DNA of 64,000 bases from Scilla litardierei (taxonomy: Eukaryota > Streptophyta > Magnoliopsida > Asparagales > Asparagaceae): contig CM061132.1 of assembly GCA_030789695.1 (NCBI GenBank), forward strand, positions 149,924,597 to 149,988,596, given 5' to 3'. The notes below the pieces were generated by a model. That model had not been told where the DNA came from. It made no database searches and saw only the letters and a list, made by a program, of their open reading frames with translations. Both the position numbers and the translations under genes were made by a program. Position 1 is the stretch's first letter; every line of letters begins with the position of its first letter. Below are positions 10,955 to 21,762 of this stretch, piece by piece.

Positions 10955-11804
10955 GGAGCTCCTGTTTAATGTAGTGCATGGTCCCGGCGAATCCCTGAGG
11001 AGATACATGCACCGATTCAACGCCGAGTGACTAAATGTGGAGAGTTGCCCCGAGTTGGTCGTCAAGACGGCCATGAAGAAGGGGCTCCGCCACAGGGGCC
11101 TGAGGAAATCGCTGCACAATGATCCTCCTAAAGACCTCGCCGGTGTCATAGCCTGGGCGGAACGCTACATGCTGACAGAAGAGGCGCTGGTCGTGGACGA
11201 CGGAGGCTGCCCCATGGGAACAAGGCGGGGATCCAAGCGCGACGAGAGCGAGCGCCGCGGCCCCGACAAGCATCGCCATGAGAAGAAGCCCAAAGGGAAG
11301 CATCGCAGGGAGGAGCCGCGACTCACCAAGCTGGACGCCATCCCAGAGGCTATCCTCACGCACGCCCAAAAAGAGGGGCGCTTTAGCAGGCCCCCTCTGA
11401 GAATGAGGAGGGGCGGAAAGGACGAGGAGAAGTACTGCAAATACCACAAGGACAAAGGCAATGACACTGACGATTGCTGGCACCTGAAGAAGGATATAGA
11501 GAAGCTGGCCAGTTGGAGACACTTAAGAAACTTTACCGACGACACGGCCCCCACCCCCGGGGAAGGGACATCCAAGCAAGCAGACATGGGAAAGAAGGTG
11601 AATATGGTCCAGACGGTCGTGCGCGTTATCGAGTGTGTCAACGGGACAGCCTGTCGCCGCCTCGCCTGGGCAAGGCTAGCTTGTCCTCGCCATTTCCATT
11701 TTATGTATTTCCTCCAAATGTACACCCGGGTTCGAGGAATGGAAAGAACCGTGTTAGTACAACTCTTTGTCTCTCACTTTGGCTGGCTAGATGACCGATT
11801 GTAG
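10955..11804 (+). pseudogene. gag: Element 1 gag, 3' part
   Basis: Gag resumes after element 1b with LLFNVVHGPGESLRRYMHRF. A TGA at 11028-11030 interrupts it (probably from TGG). It then continues through ESCPELVVKTAMKKGLRHRG, an Arg/Lys-rich linker and a knuckle of the form YCKYHKDKGNDTDDCWHLKK near 11435-11490, where a related Cys/His cluster is found in Tat-type gags. After that knuckle there is no protease motif. The frame runs to a stop near 11804. Confidence 0.83.
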
Positions 11805-11849
11805 AACAGGCAGGGAGCCACCCCCGGGGGAGATCAACAAAGCGATCGA

Positions 11850-12780
11850 TCATAAGGCTGGGAGCAACTCCTCCAGTAGGTCAGTCACCGAGCCCGCTCG
11901 TAAGGCTGGGGGCAACTCCCCCAGCGGACGGGAACATCGATTGGTTATAAGCCGAGGGGTAGCACCCTTCGCCGACCGACCGATCCGACCGACCGTAAGG
12001 CTGGGAGCAACTCCCCCAGTAGGTCAGTCGCCGAGTCCGCTCATAAGGCTGGGGGCAACTCCCCCAGCGGACGGGAACATCGATTGGTTATAAGCCGATG
12101 GGTAGCACCCCCGCCGACCGACCGATCCGACCGACCGTAAGGCTGACAGCAACTCCCCCAGCAGGTCAGTCACCGAGCCCGCTCATAAGGCTGGGGGCAA
12201 CTCCCCCAGCAGATGGGGACGTCGGTTGGTTATAAGCCGGGGGGTAGCCCCCCTGGCCAACCGACCGACCCGACCGACCGTAAGGCTAGGAGTAACTCCC
12301 CCAGCAGGCCGATCACCGAGCCCGCTCGTAAGGCTGGGGGCAACTCCCCCAGCAGGTAGGGACGTCGGTTGGTTATACGCCGAGGGGTAGCCCCCCTCGC
12401 CGACCGACCGACCTGACCGACCGTAAGGCTGAGAGCAACTCCCCCAGCAGGTCAGTCACCGAGCCCGCTCGTAAGGCTGGAGGCAACTCCCCCAGCAGAC
12501 GGGGACGTCGGTTTGGTTATAAGCCAAGGGGTAGCCCCCTCGCCGACCGACCGACCCGACCGACCGTAAGGCTGGGAGCAACTCCCCCAGTAGGCCGGTC
12601 GCCGAGCCCACTCGTAAGGCTGGGGGTAACTCCCCCAGCAGGCGGGTACGTCGGTTTGTTATAAGCCGAGGGGTAGCCCCTCTCGCCGGTTGACCGACCC
12701 GACCGACAGTAAGGCAGGTAGCAACCCACCCGGCGATCTGAACGTCGGTTGAGTATAAGCCAGGGACGACTTCCCTTACG
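11850..12780 (+). repeat. 143-bp tandem array with repeated hairpins
   Basis: About 6.5 copies; the marker GTAAGGCTG recurs at about 11851, 11995, 12137, 12280, 12423, 12566 and 12709, a 142-144 bp period. Each unit has two half-units with the hairpin GCTGGGGG, loop CAACT, CCCCCAGC (or close variants), plus a third hairpin GAGGGG-TAG-CCCCTC and a GACCGACC run. It lies between gag and the antisense ORF, where pol would be expected. Frames through it have no recognisable domain. Confidence 0.93.
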
Positions 12781-13215
12781 CCCCGAAGGATCCCGTCAAC
12801 CGAGGGACCGGAGGGGATTCCTCCCTCGGGACGAGCCCCCCGATTGGCTGCGAGACCAGGGGTAACCCAGCAGCATCCAAGGCGATTACCTAAGCGAACT
12901 AAGTATCGCGTAAGAAGGAAGAGCTACGGCGGGTCGGCCAAGAGTGCCTCTAAGGTCCCAATCTATGGGGCCAATGGGCCCGGAGTCCCGAAGACCTTTC
13001 ACACTCACCATGAGCGATAAAGGGAAGCCAGCAAAACGTGGAGTTCACAACAAGGTCAAGCGCAATAAAAGATCGAAGAGACCGAGGGTCACAGCAAAGC
13101 AGAAAACCCCAACGACAAGGAAAATAACGACAAATACATGGACCGACAAAGAAAATTTGTACATAGATTGTTTAAGGTTACAGGGCATAAACGGGGGAGA
13201 AAAAAATGGGGTAGC
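12781..13215 (+). other. Spacer between array and antisense ORF
   Basis: GC-rich at the left, then A-rich from about 13010. No domain was recognised. On the - strand this is the 3' flank of the antisense ORF and may hold its polyadenylation region. Confidence 0.5.
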
Positions 13216-15359
13216 TTAAGGCCCCGGGGCACGAGAGGAAGCGTCCTCTGACACTTCGCCCTGCTCGGAGCGCGGGGGATCTGCGGGTGGGAGAGGCTGC
13301 CGGGCGTGCTCCGCAAACCACCGGAAGGAGTTTCGGACGACGTCAATGATCCGAGGAGCTAGGACGTCCTCGTAGGAGCTGAAGGCCTCCCTAAGGACCT
13401 CCGCGATCCTTGCCCCCAGGACCCCGTCGACGCCCCTCTCCACCTCCTCGACGAAACGGGTCATCTGATGCAGGTCTGCCAGCTCGCTCTGGAGATCGCT
13501 CCTCTCCTGGCGGAACGCCTCTTCTGCCTATCGGGCCGACCTCCAAGCGTCGTCCAGTTCTCCCTGGAGGTCCATCACCTGGGCAGCAAGCTCATCCACC
13601 CAGCGTCGAAGCTGTCGAGCCTCCATGCACGCCTCTTGGATGACCTCCTCGGCCGCCCCGGCCCTTGAGCGCTCCCGGGCTGAGGACTCCTCGAGGTCTC
13701 TCGCCCGGGCCGCCCAACACTGCACCTCGATGGCCATCACGGTGGCCTGCAAAAAGGAAGGAGTTATGCAAAGAAAGATCAGAAGACAGATTTGAGAGCA
13801 GTAAGGCGGCCAAACCTGTTGAAGCTACCAGACTAAGAAGTCCGACAGTGTGTCGGTGGGAGCTCTCTCTAGGAGAGATCGGTCCCTTGGGAGGACGGAG
13901 CCGTGCGCCAACTGGTTGGCCACGGTCCGGTCAACAAAAACCGAGTCCCCGAGGGTAACCTCAGGGCCTGCCAGGACGTTCGCCAACACGCCGCCGGCTC
14001 CCACCAGGGAAGGCTCGGCCGAGACAGTGGGAGTGGCCACCAGGGTCAGCGGGAGAGTTTCATCGGAGGCCATCGGTATCTCGGGGGCCACCAGAGTGCG
14101 GGTCTCCCCGCCCTCCTTCCTCCTCTTCCTCTCGCTGGGACCAGTGGATGTCGGGGGGAACGCTTGCGCCCCGCATCGCGACTACTCACGGGTGCGCAGG
14201 GGGCCAGCTCGGCTCCTGCGGCCCCTCCCTGGGCTTGGGCGGGGCGGGGGAGTTCGGCCCACGTGGCTTCTCCTTCGGGGAGGTCCGTCGCAGCCAAGAG
14301 GGAAGGTGTAACCACGACCGAAGGCTCCACTCTTCCCATGACAGGCTCGGCCTGACGCACCTCCTCGTCAACGGTGCGGCGGGGCGCCTGGCCTAATGGA
14401 TTCCCTTGACTCCGGCTGGATCCCCGTTGGATGAGTTTGTTGACATTATGGGTAAACTCACGCCCAGCCATCTCTGTAGAAGAAAAGAATATCAGGGTAA
14501 GCCAGAGGAAAAACAGAACGAAGGGGAGCGCCTACCGGGAGACCACAGAACAGTCTTGAGAAGCAGGTCGTCCAGCAGAGGCCAGACCGACCTCTCCTCT
14601 AGGGGAAGAGACGACATAAGCCGGACGGCTGCCTGATCTGCCTCGGAGAGAGTCAACGTCAAGTTATATTGACATAACCCTCCCCAACCTGTCAAGATCT
14701 CGGCGTCCCCAGGGAAGACAACAAAAACGTAGCTCGAGCTCCAGTCCCCCACACAGCGGGGTAGACCGAGCAAACATTCCCTCCCCGCACGGGCCCGGAG
14801 GTGCTGCCACGACCCTTGGCCGGCCGTCTGACCCCGATAGTAATGAAAGAGAAGAGGAATAGATGGCTCCAAGCCACGGGCGCGACAGATCATGATGAAC
14901 CTGGTCAGCACCGCGACGGAGTACGGAGTCAACTGGCACAAGGAGACCATCAGGAATTCCATGACCTGGATGATGAAGAGATGAAGGGGGGAAGTGGAGT
15001 CCCAAGCGGAACATCTCGACGTAGACACCGACCTCATTACTCCGCGGAAAGCAAATCTGCTCGTCATTAAAGGGAATCCGGACGTCGTACGGATAATATA
15101 AATACTTCTCCCGGATCTCCGTAACCGCCAGGAAGGAGGCCTTAGACGGTGACCCAAGACCGCCGGGGGAACATCGAACCTCTCGACGGCCAGAGCCACG
15201 TCATCGCCGACGGGGTTTGTGAAAAGCTTTCCCTTCCCCTTGTCCTGGACAGGATGTGTACCTGAGGGGACACCAGGTCCCAAAGGCCATATTGCCAGAC
15301 TCGAGCGCTGGGGGGTCCCTTGATCCCGACGCCGAATCGTCTATCCTAAGCGTAGCCAT
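13216..15359 (-). pseudogene. Antisense additional ORF of element 1 (Transposase_28-like, three exons)
   Basis: It starts at the ATG at 15359 on the - strand. Exon 1 carries the plant 'putative gypsy-type transposon' pattern: VYVEMFRLGLHFP, then IIQVMEFLMVSLCQLTPYSV, ICRARGLEPSI and YVFVVFPGDAEILTGW. A GT-AG intron is predicted at 14535-14474 and a second at 13828-13747. Exon 2 is Pro/Ala/Ser-rich. Exon 3 is an Ala/Glu/Arg coiled coil with a conserved-looking tail. Damage: frame changes early in exon 1, an extra G in the G-run at 14986-14991, and a TAG within the coiled coil near 13528. Function is unknown; such antisense ORFs are known in Tat-lineage elements. Confidence 0.75.
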
Positions 15360-15490
15360 GGGGCAAAAAAAGAAGAAAAGAGGTTACCTTGAAAAGGATC
15401 TGAAGGAAGAAAGACGACGGAGAGAAGGAGCTTGCTAAACCAGGATCAGGAGGAAAGGTGCGAAAGAATTGAAACATGGGAGGCCGACGT

Positions 15491-15500
15491 CTTTATATGG
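15491..15500 (-). promoter_or_regulatory. TATA-like box for the antisense ORF of element 1
   Basis: CCATATAAAG on the - strand lies about 130 bp upstream of the ATG at 15359. The context CTCCCATATAAAGACG is close to CGCCCATATATGACG upstream of the corresponding ORF in element 2. Confidence 0.55.
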
Positions 15501-15721
15501 GAGGCAATCGAGGAATCCAAATCGTCCGGAAAGGAACACGTGGCAGCATCTGAAGATCGGCAGCGTTTCAAAACCCACACCAAGAGAAGCTCAAATGGGC
15601 CGCGTCATAATGACCCCCATTTAATGGGCTGGCCTCGACTGACGTGCATGTCAAATCCCCAACAGTCACATCGCCCAAACCGAACCGGCTGACCCCGAAC
15701 GGCTCGGACGATGGAGACAAT

Positions 15722-16636
15722 TGATACGACTATTTTGGAGAAACCCAAGAAACAGAGACTCGAGACCCAGCCATGAACGGGAAGCCCATGAGTGAGATTG
15801 GGCCCGCCAGACGAGGCCCACGGATAAAGCCCGAAGTCGGACCGGCCTACCCCAGGGGGATGCACGATCAGCTCGTGCTCCCCAGAGATAGCCGTTCCCC
15901 TGAATCCGCGGCCCCTTAATGACCATTAAGGAGCCCGCTAATCAGGGCTCCACACGACGCCCGTAGGCACCTTGAAGGAGGCGGATCGCGGGGTCGTGAG
16001 TGGGGGCGGACGAAGGGCGTGGATCAGGGGCAATCGTGGCCCAGACCCAATAAGGTGATGGCAGGGGCAACCGGGAGAAGGATCGAATCCCAGGTATCGA
16101 AATCTGAGGTACACCATCAACGACCTTACTTTCGCCAGATTTTCCCTTCCTTTGATCGGATTGAGGTTCAGCGTATCGATCTTCCCTCGAGTCATACCTA
16201 CCTCACCGAGTTCCCTTCAGACCTTGATCTGACTTAAGCATCGGAGGGGACTTGGCCGGAACCAAGGTCCAGCCCCCCTGACGAGCTTTCTCGTCTGTCC
16301 AGGAAGGAGCTGAACCGAGGCACCGATGCTACCCCTCGGGGCGGAACGGACCCGCGAGTCATCAGCGCGAGCCGACGTCAATCAAGACCAGGGAGTATTC
16401 AAGGCGCCGAGGCTACTCCTCGACGCTCGTCCAGCCGAGGCCGAGCACCCGACCTGGAACCGAGGCTTCCCCTTGTCTCCACGTCGACCGAAGAACAGAG
16501 CTCCGCCAAGAAGCGTCTGCTCAGCCACGGATCTTTCGACTATCCATATCAAGAGCACGTGAGCTTGGCTTGACCAAGGGATCCCTTCGACCAGGCGTAG
16601 GTCAACGAGCCCGTGGTGAGAAAATACACATAAACA
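15722..16636 (+). repeat. Element 1, 3' LTR
   Basis: The 915-bp copy of 1614-2548 with the same ends. It has scattered substitutions and a short deletion near 16591, where the 5' LTR has an extra CCCCTTGACCACGTTG-type stretch. Confidence 0.93.
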
Positions 16637-16641
16637 GGTAG

Positions 16642-17120
16642 CATCCATTTAAGGAGGGGCAGGTTCCCTCCTTTCATCCACTGCCTAGCTTGTTGGTTTC
16701 TTCTACCTTCATGTCAGCATGAAAGCAGATTAGATGTCCCGTCATGTGCTGTTGCGGCTTCCACGTAGCAAATGTACACAAATTTTTTACACAAACCCCA
16801 AAAATAAAAGAACAATGAAAAAGGAAAGCGAACAAAAGCGAGATCATTCAACACTGATGTGTGACTACACAACAACACCCAGTCGGATTGCTATCTCAGA
16901 CCCTAAGCAGTGATCTTTCTCTACTGTCATCTGCTTTACGTGCAGCAGTACTCCAATCTACAAGTCTCTTCCTTTTAGTGTTTTCAAAAACTCGAAAAAG
17001 ATGCAGTGCACGCGCGCAAACGAAAAGGAGCGAGAACTGTGGGTATATGTGTCGAAATCGTCGGGGGTAAAGGAGTAAACGCAAAAACCTTGGAGGTTAT
17101 AGTGGAAAAATCTCCAAGTG
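16642..17120. other. Intergenic DNA right of element 1
   Basis: Nothing recognised. Short open frames on both strands lack domains. Confidence 0.5.
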
Positions 17121-17227
17121 TAAAAATGTAAATAATTGAGATTGAAGTAATTTTTTGGGATGAAGAGAGAATGGCAAAAATGTAAATAAATGAGATGGTG
17201 ATTTTTTTGGGACTAGGAGAGTATGGC
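17120..17227. repeat. Two-copy tandem repeat, about 53 bp
   Basis: Two adjacent units share AAAAATGTAAATAA, GAGAT, a TTTTTTGGGA tract and GAGAGNATGGC. It resembles a slippage or duplication product in AT-rich DNA. Confidence 0.6.
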
Positions 17228-17524
17228 AATGATGTAATATACACATCTTGATTACTGCAAGGAAATGTGTACTCCTGATTTGATGGAGCTGCACAAGGAT
17301 GCTCCCAATGTTTTCCATTCATCTGCCAATCAATATTCAAGTCTTCTCGTTCATCAAAGCCTTGAACTCTTCTCTGAAATTGTCACAGATAAGTCTCACA
17401 CAATACCTAATGAAGAGCATTAGTGAGGATTTGTTTGAATGTTCCTAACAGGCCATGCATTTTGAACAGACAAACTTCAGTCAATTTAAAAAGTAAAAAA
17501 ATCAGCAAAACGCTAGCTAAACTA

Positions 17525-17660
17525 ATCAGACCCATGGTTGTTGGCATCCCTCCTTGTAGCACTCAAAAGCACGCCACCGACGCCAGTCTTCAAGAATGTG
17601 CCATCAATATCAAGGAAGGGCCTACAAGCTTCTTTGATGCATTTATGTTGACATTAACAG
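17525..17660 (-). pseudogene. MULE transposase relic
   Basis: The - strand reads CRPFLDIDGTFLKTG, GVGGVLLSA and RDANN in one frame. This is the start of the catalytic DDE region of plant Mutator-like transposases (the C-R-P-x-x-x-x-D-G-x-x-L-K pattern with the first catalytic Asp). The frame stops soon after and no further catalytic residues are visible. A 27-bp direct repeat (17668-17697 and 17748-17776) lies just beyond it. It is an isolated fragment. Confidence 0.7.
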
Positions 17661-18062
17661 ATCATAAGAAAGCCATCAGAAACCCAACAATGTATCGTTT
17701 ATTACTAATTTACTAGTACATGTATAAAGATTGACATCGTAGACCATCCATCAGAAAACCAACAATGTATCGTTTGTGAAGGTTACTGCCACTGGATTAT
17801 TTTTACCTCCACTAAACCCAACATATTTCACAACCTCTTGTTTTTCAGAAAGCCGACTTCTGATAAACTGCAATCCTGAGAAATCTGCAGCCTCCTCTGG
17901 ACTCCAAATACAACCATTAATTCATCCATAGACCTAAACAAGCAGGATATCTTTTTGAAGTGCCGAAACACAAAGTGGAAGGATGCATGATAGCATGAAT
18001 GACTTTGAGGAGGGCTCTAATGTCAAAGGGTGGCCCCTTAAACACCAAGAGTGGCCCTAGAA

Positions 18063-18066
<4 letters not shown>
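17661..18066. other. Intergenic DNA, possibly more of the MULE relic
   Basis: No motif could be assigned with confidence. The - strand has short open stretches interrupted by stops. Confidence 0.4.

Positions 18067-18105
<39 letters not shown>
18067..18105. repeat. (GA)n microsatellite
   Basis: About 18 uninterrupted AG dinucleotides followed by CGCGCGC. Confidence 0.95.
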
Positions 18106-18106
<1 letters not shown>

Positions 18107-18510
18107 CGCTTTGGGTGATTGATAGAAATGCTTCAAACGCCATTGATTAGAGAATCATATCAATGGCATCCACCAGTGAATCTCACCATACAATTTTGTA
18201 TGCTTTTTGCAGGAGGCCTTATGGCATGTTATTGTAGGGGAACCCCCTCTCCATCCACCCTTTAGGCCCCTCTTGTTTTCTTTTATCTTGTTTGGGGTGG
18301 CTGGCAAGTCCATTTGATGGGAAAAGATGATCGCCCATTTGGGGTGATATGACCATGGGTTGATTGGGTTTGTGCCCACGTTTTTAGTGGGGATTTGAAG
18401 AATCATGATGCCCTTCAATCCCTGGGCTGCAAATGCAAAGGTGCTAAATGTACCGCATAAAATGTTGTGATTGGTCTTTTTTATCCAAAAAAAGAAAAAT
18501 ATACCATTAC
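18106..18510. other. Intergenic DNA left of element 4
   Basis: No gene recognised. The long - strand frame that crosses into the LTR has no domain. The last five bases ATTAC (18506-18510) are the target-site duplication of element 4. Confidence 0.55.
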
Positions 18511-18719
18511 TGTTATGAATGAGGGAGGCCTTTGGCCTCCCCTCCTTCATTACCCACTCATTGGTCTCCATTACTATGGGTAATGGGGACCCTTGGTCTC
18601 CTTGAGGCCCTTCATCTCCCTTCTTTAATATATAGAGAACCATGGCCTATTGCCATGGTTACTCACTCTTTTCCTATGAAAGCTTGTCTCTCTCTCTTGA
18701 GTTCTATTGCCTTTTAACA
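18511..18719 (+). repeat. Element 4, 5' LTR with three hairpins
   Basis: This short LTR ends ...TTTTAACA. It has three perfect inverted repeats: GGGAGGCC/GGCCTCCC around TTT (18523-18541), CCATTAC/GTAATGG (18568-18586) and CCATGGC/GCCATGG (18640-18658). A TATA-like TTAATATATAGA at about 18625-18636 lies just before the third hairpin. Confidence 0.95.
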
Positions 18720-18732
18720 CGTTATCAGCACG
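18720..18732 (+). promoter_or_regulatory. Probable primer-binding site of element 4
   Basis: CGTTATCAGCACG directly follows the LTR. It is a diverged version of the Met-tRNA-type site seen in plant copia elements. Confidence 0.6.
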
Positions 18733-20619
18733 TTTGCTCCCCTTTTCTTGAGCCTTTCTACCCTCAATCCATCCCAAAAATTTGTTATGCTATTCTTACT
18801 TGTGACGCGCGAAGGAATCTCTTGTTGCGGTTCTACGTTGCGGCGTTCCTATTATGCGTACTCGGAGCGTGGGATTTTATATCTACGGATCTTCTCATTT
18901 TTCGATCGTCCCTAGATTTTTAATCTAGATGTAATTTCCGTAAACCCCGTAGATAAATACGAATAAAATTTGATTTGGCTATGATTTTTCCAAAATTTGA
19001 CCGGTAGTGCTGTACATACCGTTTTCATTCCACATACCGGAACAAAATCACCGTTCTGTTCCTGGCACCTTTGTTTAAAACCAAAAACTTGGTTTTCATG
19101 CTAGTATATACTTTGTTTTAACCATATTCTAACAATTATGCTAGTATATGCCTGGAATTTGCTAGCATGCGGAGTTTTCATATAGCGAAGGTTCTCAGGC
19201 TCTTGGATAAGATTCTTACCAATATTGGAACTAATACTGGGATTTGTTGATCATGCAATGATATTGGAATACGACCCAAAATTCTCCAATGTATCAGCCT
19301 GTTCATAATTTTACAGGGGGAAGGAATGACGTTTGAGTGTAGATTCTTCACATTTCAGCGTGGCCTACAAGCAATTAAAATGGTTGCGTAATCTCTAAAG
19401 CATTGGTTTAAGGATAGAGACATTATTCATTCGTTGTATCCACACAAAAAAAGGGATATAGATTACAATTAATAAATTCTCTCTCTGATGTCAGAAAGAA
19501 AAAAAATATTAACAAGAAGAAATGTCATAATATATATACTAGCATAAGAAATTTGGCTGATCAAAATCTCAGTATAAGATTTTGATGTATCTGTGTCTGA
19601 GAAAACAGCACAAAAACTTGGTTTTCATGCATTCATCAGGATGTCACTGAAAGTAGACATAAAGATTAAACCAAATGGAAAATAAAAAGAAAATTATAAT
19701 ACGGGGTTTCTGGGCGCCTACGCTGGCCGACAACAGTAACAGATGGGGTGGAATTTGAGGTGACAGACTTAGGGTTTTTGGGATTGTTTACATTCCACAA
19801 CCCAAAAATGGGCTTAATGGCTGATTTTGTTTAAATTCAATAAAATTGATTATTTTGTTGTTAGGCCTGCAGCCCACTTGTGCCTATCAATAACTAAATA
19901 AATTAATTGGGCCTGCAGCCCCAATTACTTAACGGTTATTATTTTTTTCCCACTAAATAATGGCCTGAAGCCAATTACTTAAAGGGACTATCCTCTATGT
20001 TAAATCACAAATAATTTCTATAGCCCATGTTGACAACTTTATTTAAACATCGCTTTTACAAATTATTATCTATGGTTTACTAGGATTCTATTTTTCAAAA
20101 TATAACTATCTTAAAGATCCTGAGACCGCTCTGCCGTTAGTCAACTAACCTAACGGTGTATGACGTTTCCACGTGGTCTACGAGATAATTATATTTTCTA
20201 GTTTCCTTTACAAATATGTTTTGTTTGAGATATATGTGTGGTTGTTCATTTTTATGCCAGTAGCATATTTAGAACTGCGTGGATGTTTAAATAAGTAAAA
20301 ATGTGTTTTTCGGGATCGGCCATTGTATACCTATTTACTTTCCTGCCCTTTTATTTTTCTTTTGAGAGAATTTGTAAGTGAGGAAATTTGTACTAAAAGC
20401 CAAAGCTCGGTGCAACATTATATGAAGACGGCGATATAGGGACCCGGTTTGGGTTTCCAAATTTGTATTTTTCTTTTTCTCTTATGGACTGTAAACGAAC
20501 TTTGGACTGTGTACTATTTTGGGTATCTGGCCGATCCCCACATTTTTACTTGTTTATTTCTTTGTGCATGAATATTTGAATTTTAATTAATTCATGCTCA
20601 TTTTAAATTGCGTAGATAA
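18733..20619 (+). other. Long leader of element 4
   Basis: About 1.9 kb without a credible coding frame, AT-rich, with short GGCCTGCAGCC-type repeats near 19863-19970. Several blocks are shared with the leader of element 5, including CGCTCTGC...GGTGTATGACGTT near 20128 and 53660. It ends TTGCGTAG just before the gag ATG, which resembles a splice acceptor. Confidence 0.65.
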
Positions 20620-21633
20620 ATGGAAAAATTGGCAAGCGTCGATTTCGAAGTCCTTGATTCTGCAGGGACAAATTACCTGAGTTGGCGAGTGGACCTGAAG
20701 TTCCACTTGCGTTCGATGGCCCTCCTTGGATCCATTTTGGCTCCTTCCTCGGCCCCAGCAGCGGCCGAAGCTTCTGCTACATCTAGCAGCAGCCCTACAA
20801 CCACTGTATCCGATGTAGATAAGGCGAAAGCCATAATCTACATTAGGAAACATATAGATCGGACCTTGAAGGCCGAATACTTAACGGTTGAGGACCCAAA
20901 GGACCTATGGACAGCGCTGGAAGCACGGTATAAACATCAAATTGATGTTATATTACCCCGTGCCAGTTATGAGTGGGAAAACCTCAGACTTCAGGACTAT
21001 AAGTCCGTCGCTGAGTACAATTCTGCACTTCATAACATCACCTCACGCCTGAAGTTGTGCGGTGAAGAAGTGACAGAACAGCGCATGTTGGAAAAGACAT
21101 TTACCTCGTTTCACGAGAAAGATGCAATCCTCATGCAGCAGTATCGTGAACGCAATTTTACGAAATTCTCCGATCTGATCTCATGCCTACTTAGGGCAGA
21201 GCAGAATCGAGACTTACTGCTTGCAACTCATAACTTACGTCCAGCTGGCACTGCCCCTATCCCTGAAGCCCACCACGTTTCTCCCCAGAAGTGGAAAAAC
21301 AAGAGGAAGGCTAAAAACACTAAAGGGAAAGCTATAATGAAGCAACCAAGAGGTGCAGCTCCACAGACAAACAAAAACAACAAGGGAAAAAGAAACTTCA
21401 CTTGGAAGCGAAAGAACACCGAGCAAGTGGCACTTCCAAAGAAGAACTGGGAGGACAAATGACATAGATGCGGCATGACTGGCCATTGGTCCAGAAACTG
21501 CCGCACTCCTCGCCACCTCCAGGATCTATACCAGGCGAGCCAGAAGTCTCTACCTGAAACAAACTTGGCGGCTGTTCAGCCACCAACAATGTTTACTGCA
21601 AAAGACTTCGAGAACGACGACCTTCTCGATTGA
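20620..21633 (+). pseudogene. gag: Copia gag of element 4 (one in-frame TGA)
   Basis: 337 codons from the ATG at 20620. The N-terminal part has NYLSWRVDLKFHLRSM near residue 20, followed by a UBN2-type helical region (KAEYLTVEDPKDLWTALEAR, YEWENLRLQDYKS), a basic linker, and a zinc knuckle reading HRCGMTGHWSRNC. A TGA at 21460-21462 replaces the first Cys codon of the knuckle (TGC to TGA), after which the frame stays open to the TGA at 21631-21633. The protein would form the particle. Apart from that stop, the frame is clean. Confidence 0.9.
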
Positions 21634-21762
21634 GCACCATCATTTATCTATGCTTTTTAGAATTCAATGTATCTTCATCTTTATTTGCTTAAGTACGAAC
21701 TTTTATTTTCGAATGAATGTTTACATTTTCGCTCAAATAAAATTTCGTTTTTGCTTATATAG

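Larger units (their letters stand above)
1614..16636 (+). mobile_element. Element 1: non-autonomous Tat-like Ty3/gypsy LTR retrotransposon
   Basis: This is a 15-kb element with two LTRs (1614-2548 and 15722-16636) that start TGATACG and end TAAACA. It is flanked by a perfect 5-bp target-site duplication GGTAG at 1609-1613 and 16637-16641. The order is 5' LTR, primer-binding site, gag, 143-bp hairpin array, antisense three-exon ORF, 3' LTR. No protease, reverse transcriptase, RNase H or integrase sequence is visible, so it would need enzymes in trans. Antisense extra ORFs near the 3' end are known in the Tat lineage (Grande, Retand and relatives). Gag is interrupted by element 1b. Without that insert the element would be about 7.7 kb. 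Confidence 0.93.

Noticed and set aside
11031..11725. Hydrophobic - strand frames opposite gag
   Set aside because: They mirror Lys/Arg/Glu-rich codons of gag and would be spurious membrane proteins.
11850..12780. CRISPR-like regular repeats with palindromic parts
   Set aside because: Plant retrotransposon context, no unique spacers (units are repeats throughout) and no cas genes. The same applies to 30500-32030 and 61290-63360.
17423..17716. 97-codon + strand frame
   Set aside because: Opposite strand of the MULE relic, which explains the sequence better.
18155..18643. 162-codon - strand frame crossing into the element 4 LTR
   Set aside because: It spans the insertion junction, so it cannot predate the insertion, and it has no domain. 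The analogous frame at 25113-25553 runs over the pol end and LTR.
21228..21516. Two overlapping - strand frames opposite the gag zinc knuckle
   Set aside because: Shadow frames of a Lys-rich coding segment.
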